In this document: positions 5,539 through 6,251 of the stretch, piece by piece
How positions within the stretch are numbered: the stretch's first letter is position 1
Layout of the letters: each line of letters starts with the position of its first letter
NCBI GenBank assembly: GCA_937870805.1
Contig: CALMZT010001308.1
Coordinates: forward strand, 1 to 6,251
Reading direction: 5' to 3'
Length of the DNA: 6,251 bases
Origin: an uncultured Chloroflexota bacterium
GTDB lineage: Bacteria; Chloroflexota; Anaerolineae; Aggregatilineales; Phototrophicaceae
Program-made: the position numbers and the translations under genes
The notes under the pieces: generated by a model
Databases searched by the model: none
Told to the model about the DNA's origin: nothing
Seen by the model: only the letters and a program-made list of their open reading frames with translations

Positions 5539-6251
5539 TTGAATCTCCCGTTTGGCGAGTTGCTGAACATCGTGAGATCTTTGATGAAGGCTTGTAGCAG
5601 ATCGCGGAATATTTCGCTATACAACTTTGGTAGTTGATCGCTGGAGTCATTCAGGGCTTCAAAGTGAGTGTAACCCAATTCGTCCATTGTGCCGTTTTCA
5701 GTGGTTTGTGCTTGTGGCACAAACATTGACATCAGCTTAAATGCTTCCGTGAGCGGCTGTGCCACACGACGTACAATTTCTTCCTCTTCTTCTCCAAAAT
5801 GCATGTCCCGTTGGCGTCCTATTAGAGGGCTTCGCCCTTCAAATGCTGCCTCATAATTCGCCATCGTGCGAGTGAAAAACATCGTATAGGTGTTGGAAAC
5901 GATGGCATCCTTAAGCTGAGGCACATAATCAAGATTGACCGCCTGCCATACGAGAGGGAGGGCAAACTTCTGTCTTGCAACAATAGTGATTAGGGTGCCG
6001 CCCTGATGTCTGGCAAAGGTGACACTGCCATCATCGAAGTCGGCAGACTGGTTCGGACTGTTTACCGTGCGCCAGAATATTTGCTGTTGGTGTAGATCAT
6101 ATTTGATCGTTTCAAGTTTTTCTACATCAATGGTCTTGCCACCGAAGAGCATCATCCAGTTTGGCTGGGGCAGATAAATGTTTCGCTCAGCCTGATGTAT
6201 CACTCGTCCAAACTCATCTCTATGGACTGGTACGTAAGCCCCTCCGGTGTT
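5535..6251 (-). CDS. START/SRPBCC-like protein, 5' end outside the window
   Basis: First visible gene of the minus-strand operon. The frame is open to the window edge (NTGGAYVPVHRDEFGRVIHQ...), so the GTG at 6203 is probably not the start; 238 residues are visible. From about visible residue 40 the strands KLETIKYDLHQQQIFWRTVNS, the DDGSVTFARHQGGTLITIV pair and the QKFALPLVW helix entry look like a START/polyketide-cyclase-type helix-grip fold, a judgement from pattern and not from a search. A long helical C-terminal part follows, with a run of six Glu or Asp-like acidic residues (GEEEEEI) and a Q- and T-rich linker. That tail is longer than a bare SRPBCC domain. It overlaps the reductase by 4 nt. 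Function unknown; binding or presenting a hydrophobic substrate to the reductase is plausible. If 6203 is the real start, the protein is 222 residues. Confidence 0.65.
   Translation of the reverse strand, partial: NTGGAYVPVHRDEFGRVIHQAERNIYLPQPNWMMLFGGKTIDVEKLETIKYDLHQQQIFWRTVNSPNQSADFDDGSVTFARHQGGTLITIVARQKFALPLVWQAVNLDYVPQLKDAIVSNTYTMFFTRTMANYEAAFEGRSPLIGRQRDMHFGEEEEEIVRRVAQPLTEAFKLMSMFVPQAQTTENGTMDELGYTHFEALNDSSDQLPKLYSEIFRDLLQAFIKDLTMFSNSPNGRFK
5545..5549 (-). promoter_or_regulatory. Shine-Dalgarno site of the reductase gene
   Basis: On the minus strand, GGGAG stands 6 nt before ATG 5538 and lies inside the last codons of the upstream SRPBCC-like gene. It fixes the reductase start and allows re-initiation at the ATGA overlap. 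Confidence 0.7.

Noticed and set aside
1..6251. tRNA, rRNA, CRISPR array, insertion sequence or phage attachment site
   Set aside because: No cloverleaf, rRNA motif, regularly spaced repeats, transposase or terminal inverted repeats were seen on either strand.

Overview
This is a protein-dense bacterial window of middling GC (roughly 45-50% by eye). It carries seven protein genes in two convergent blocks, and both outermost genes run off the window edges. I saw no RNA gene, transposase, CRISPR array or phage gene. The style of the genes (free-standing condensation-type acyltransferase, duplicated family-2 glycosyltransferase, single-domain receiver, START-like lipid-binding proteins beside a dihydroflavonol-reductase-like enzyme) fits a free-living environmental bacterium. 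My loose guess is Chloroflexota (Anaerolineae-like). That rests on remembered protein flavour, not on a search.

Left block, + strand. Positions 1-3252 hold three overlapping genes: the 3' part of a tandem two-domain GT2 glycosyltransferase, a stand-alone condensation/acyltransferase-fold protein with an intact HHxxxDG motif, and a HAD-superfamily hydrolase. Overlaps of 29 or 17 nt (depending on the start used) and 4 nt (ATGA) suggest one mRNA with translational coupling. Together they could build and acylate a glycosylated molecule, with the HAD enzyme removing a phosphate. This is inferred from context only. A 111-bp AT-rich gap with a consensus -10 hexamer follows, then a single-domain response regulator at 3364-3768 with every phosphorylation-site residue present.

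Convergence zone, 3769-3956 (extending to about 4012). It has no convincing gene. It holds a dense set of inverted repeats, a short GTG-started ORF of 34 codons, and a 15-bp stem with two G-U pairs that spans the 3' end of the facing gene.

Right block, - strand (read from 6251 down to 3957). A START/SRPBCC-like protein (5' end outside the window), an NAD(P)-dependent extended SDR of the dihydroflavonol-reductase/HpnA type, and a second, smaller SRPBCC protein are packed with 4-nt and 11-nt overlaps. A reductase between two hydrophobic-ligand-binding folds suggests a small pathway acting on a lipid, polyketide or isoprenoid-like substrate. The substrate cannot be read from the sequence.
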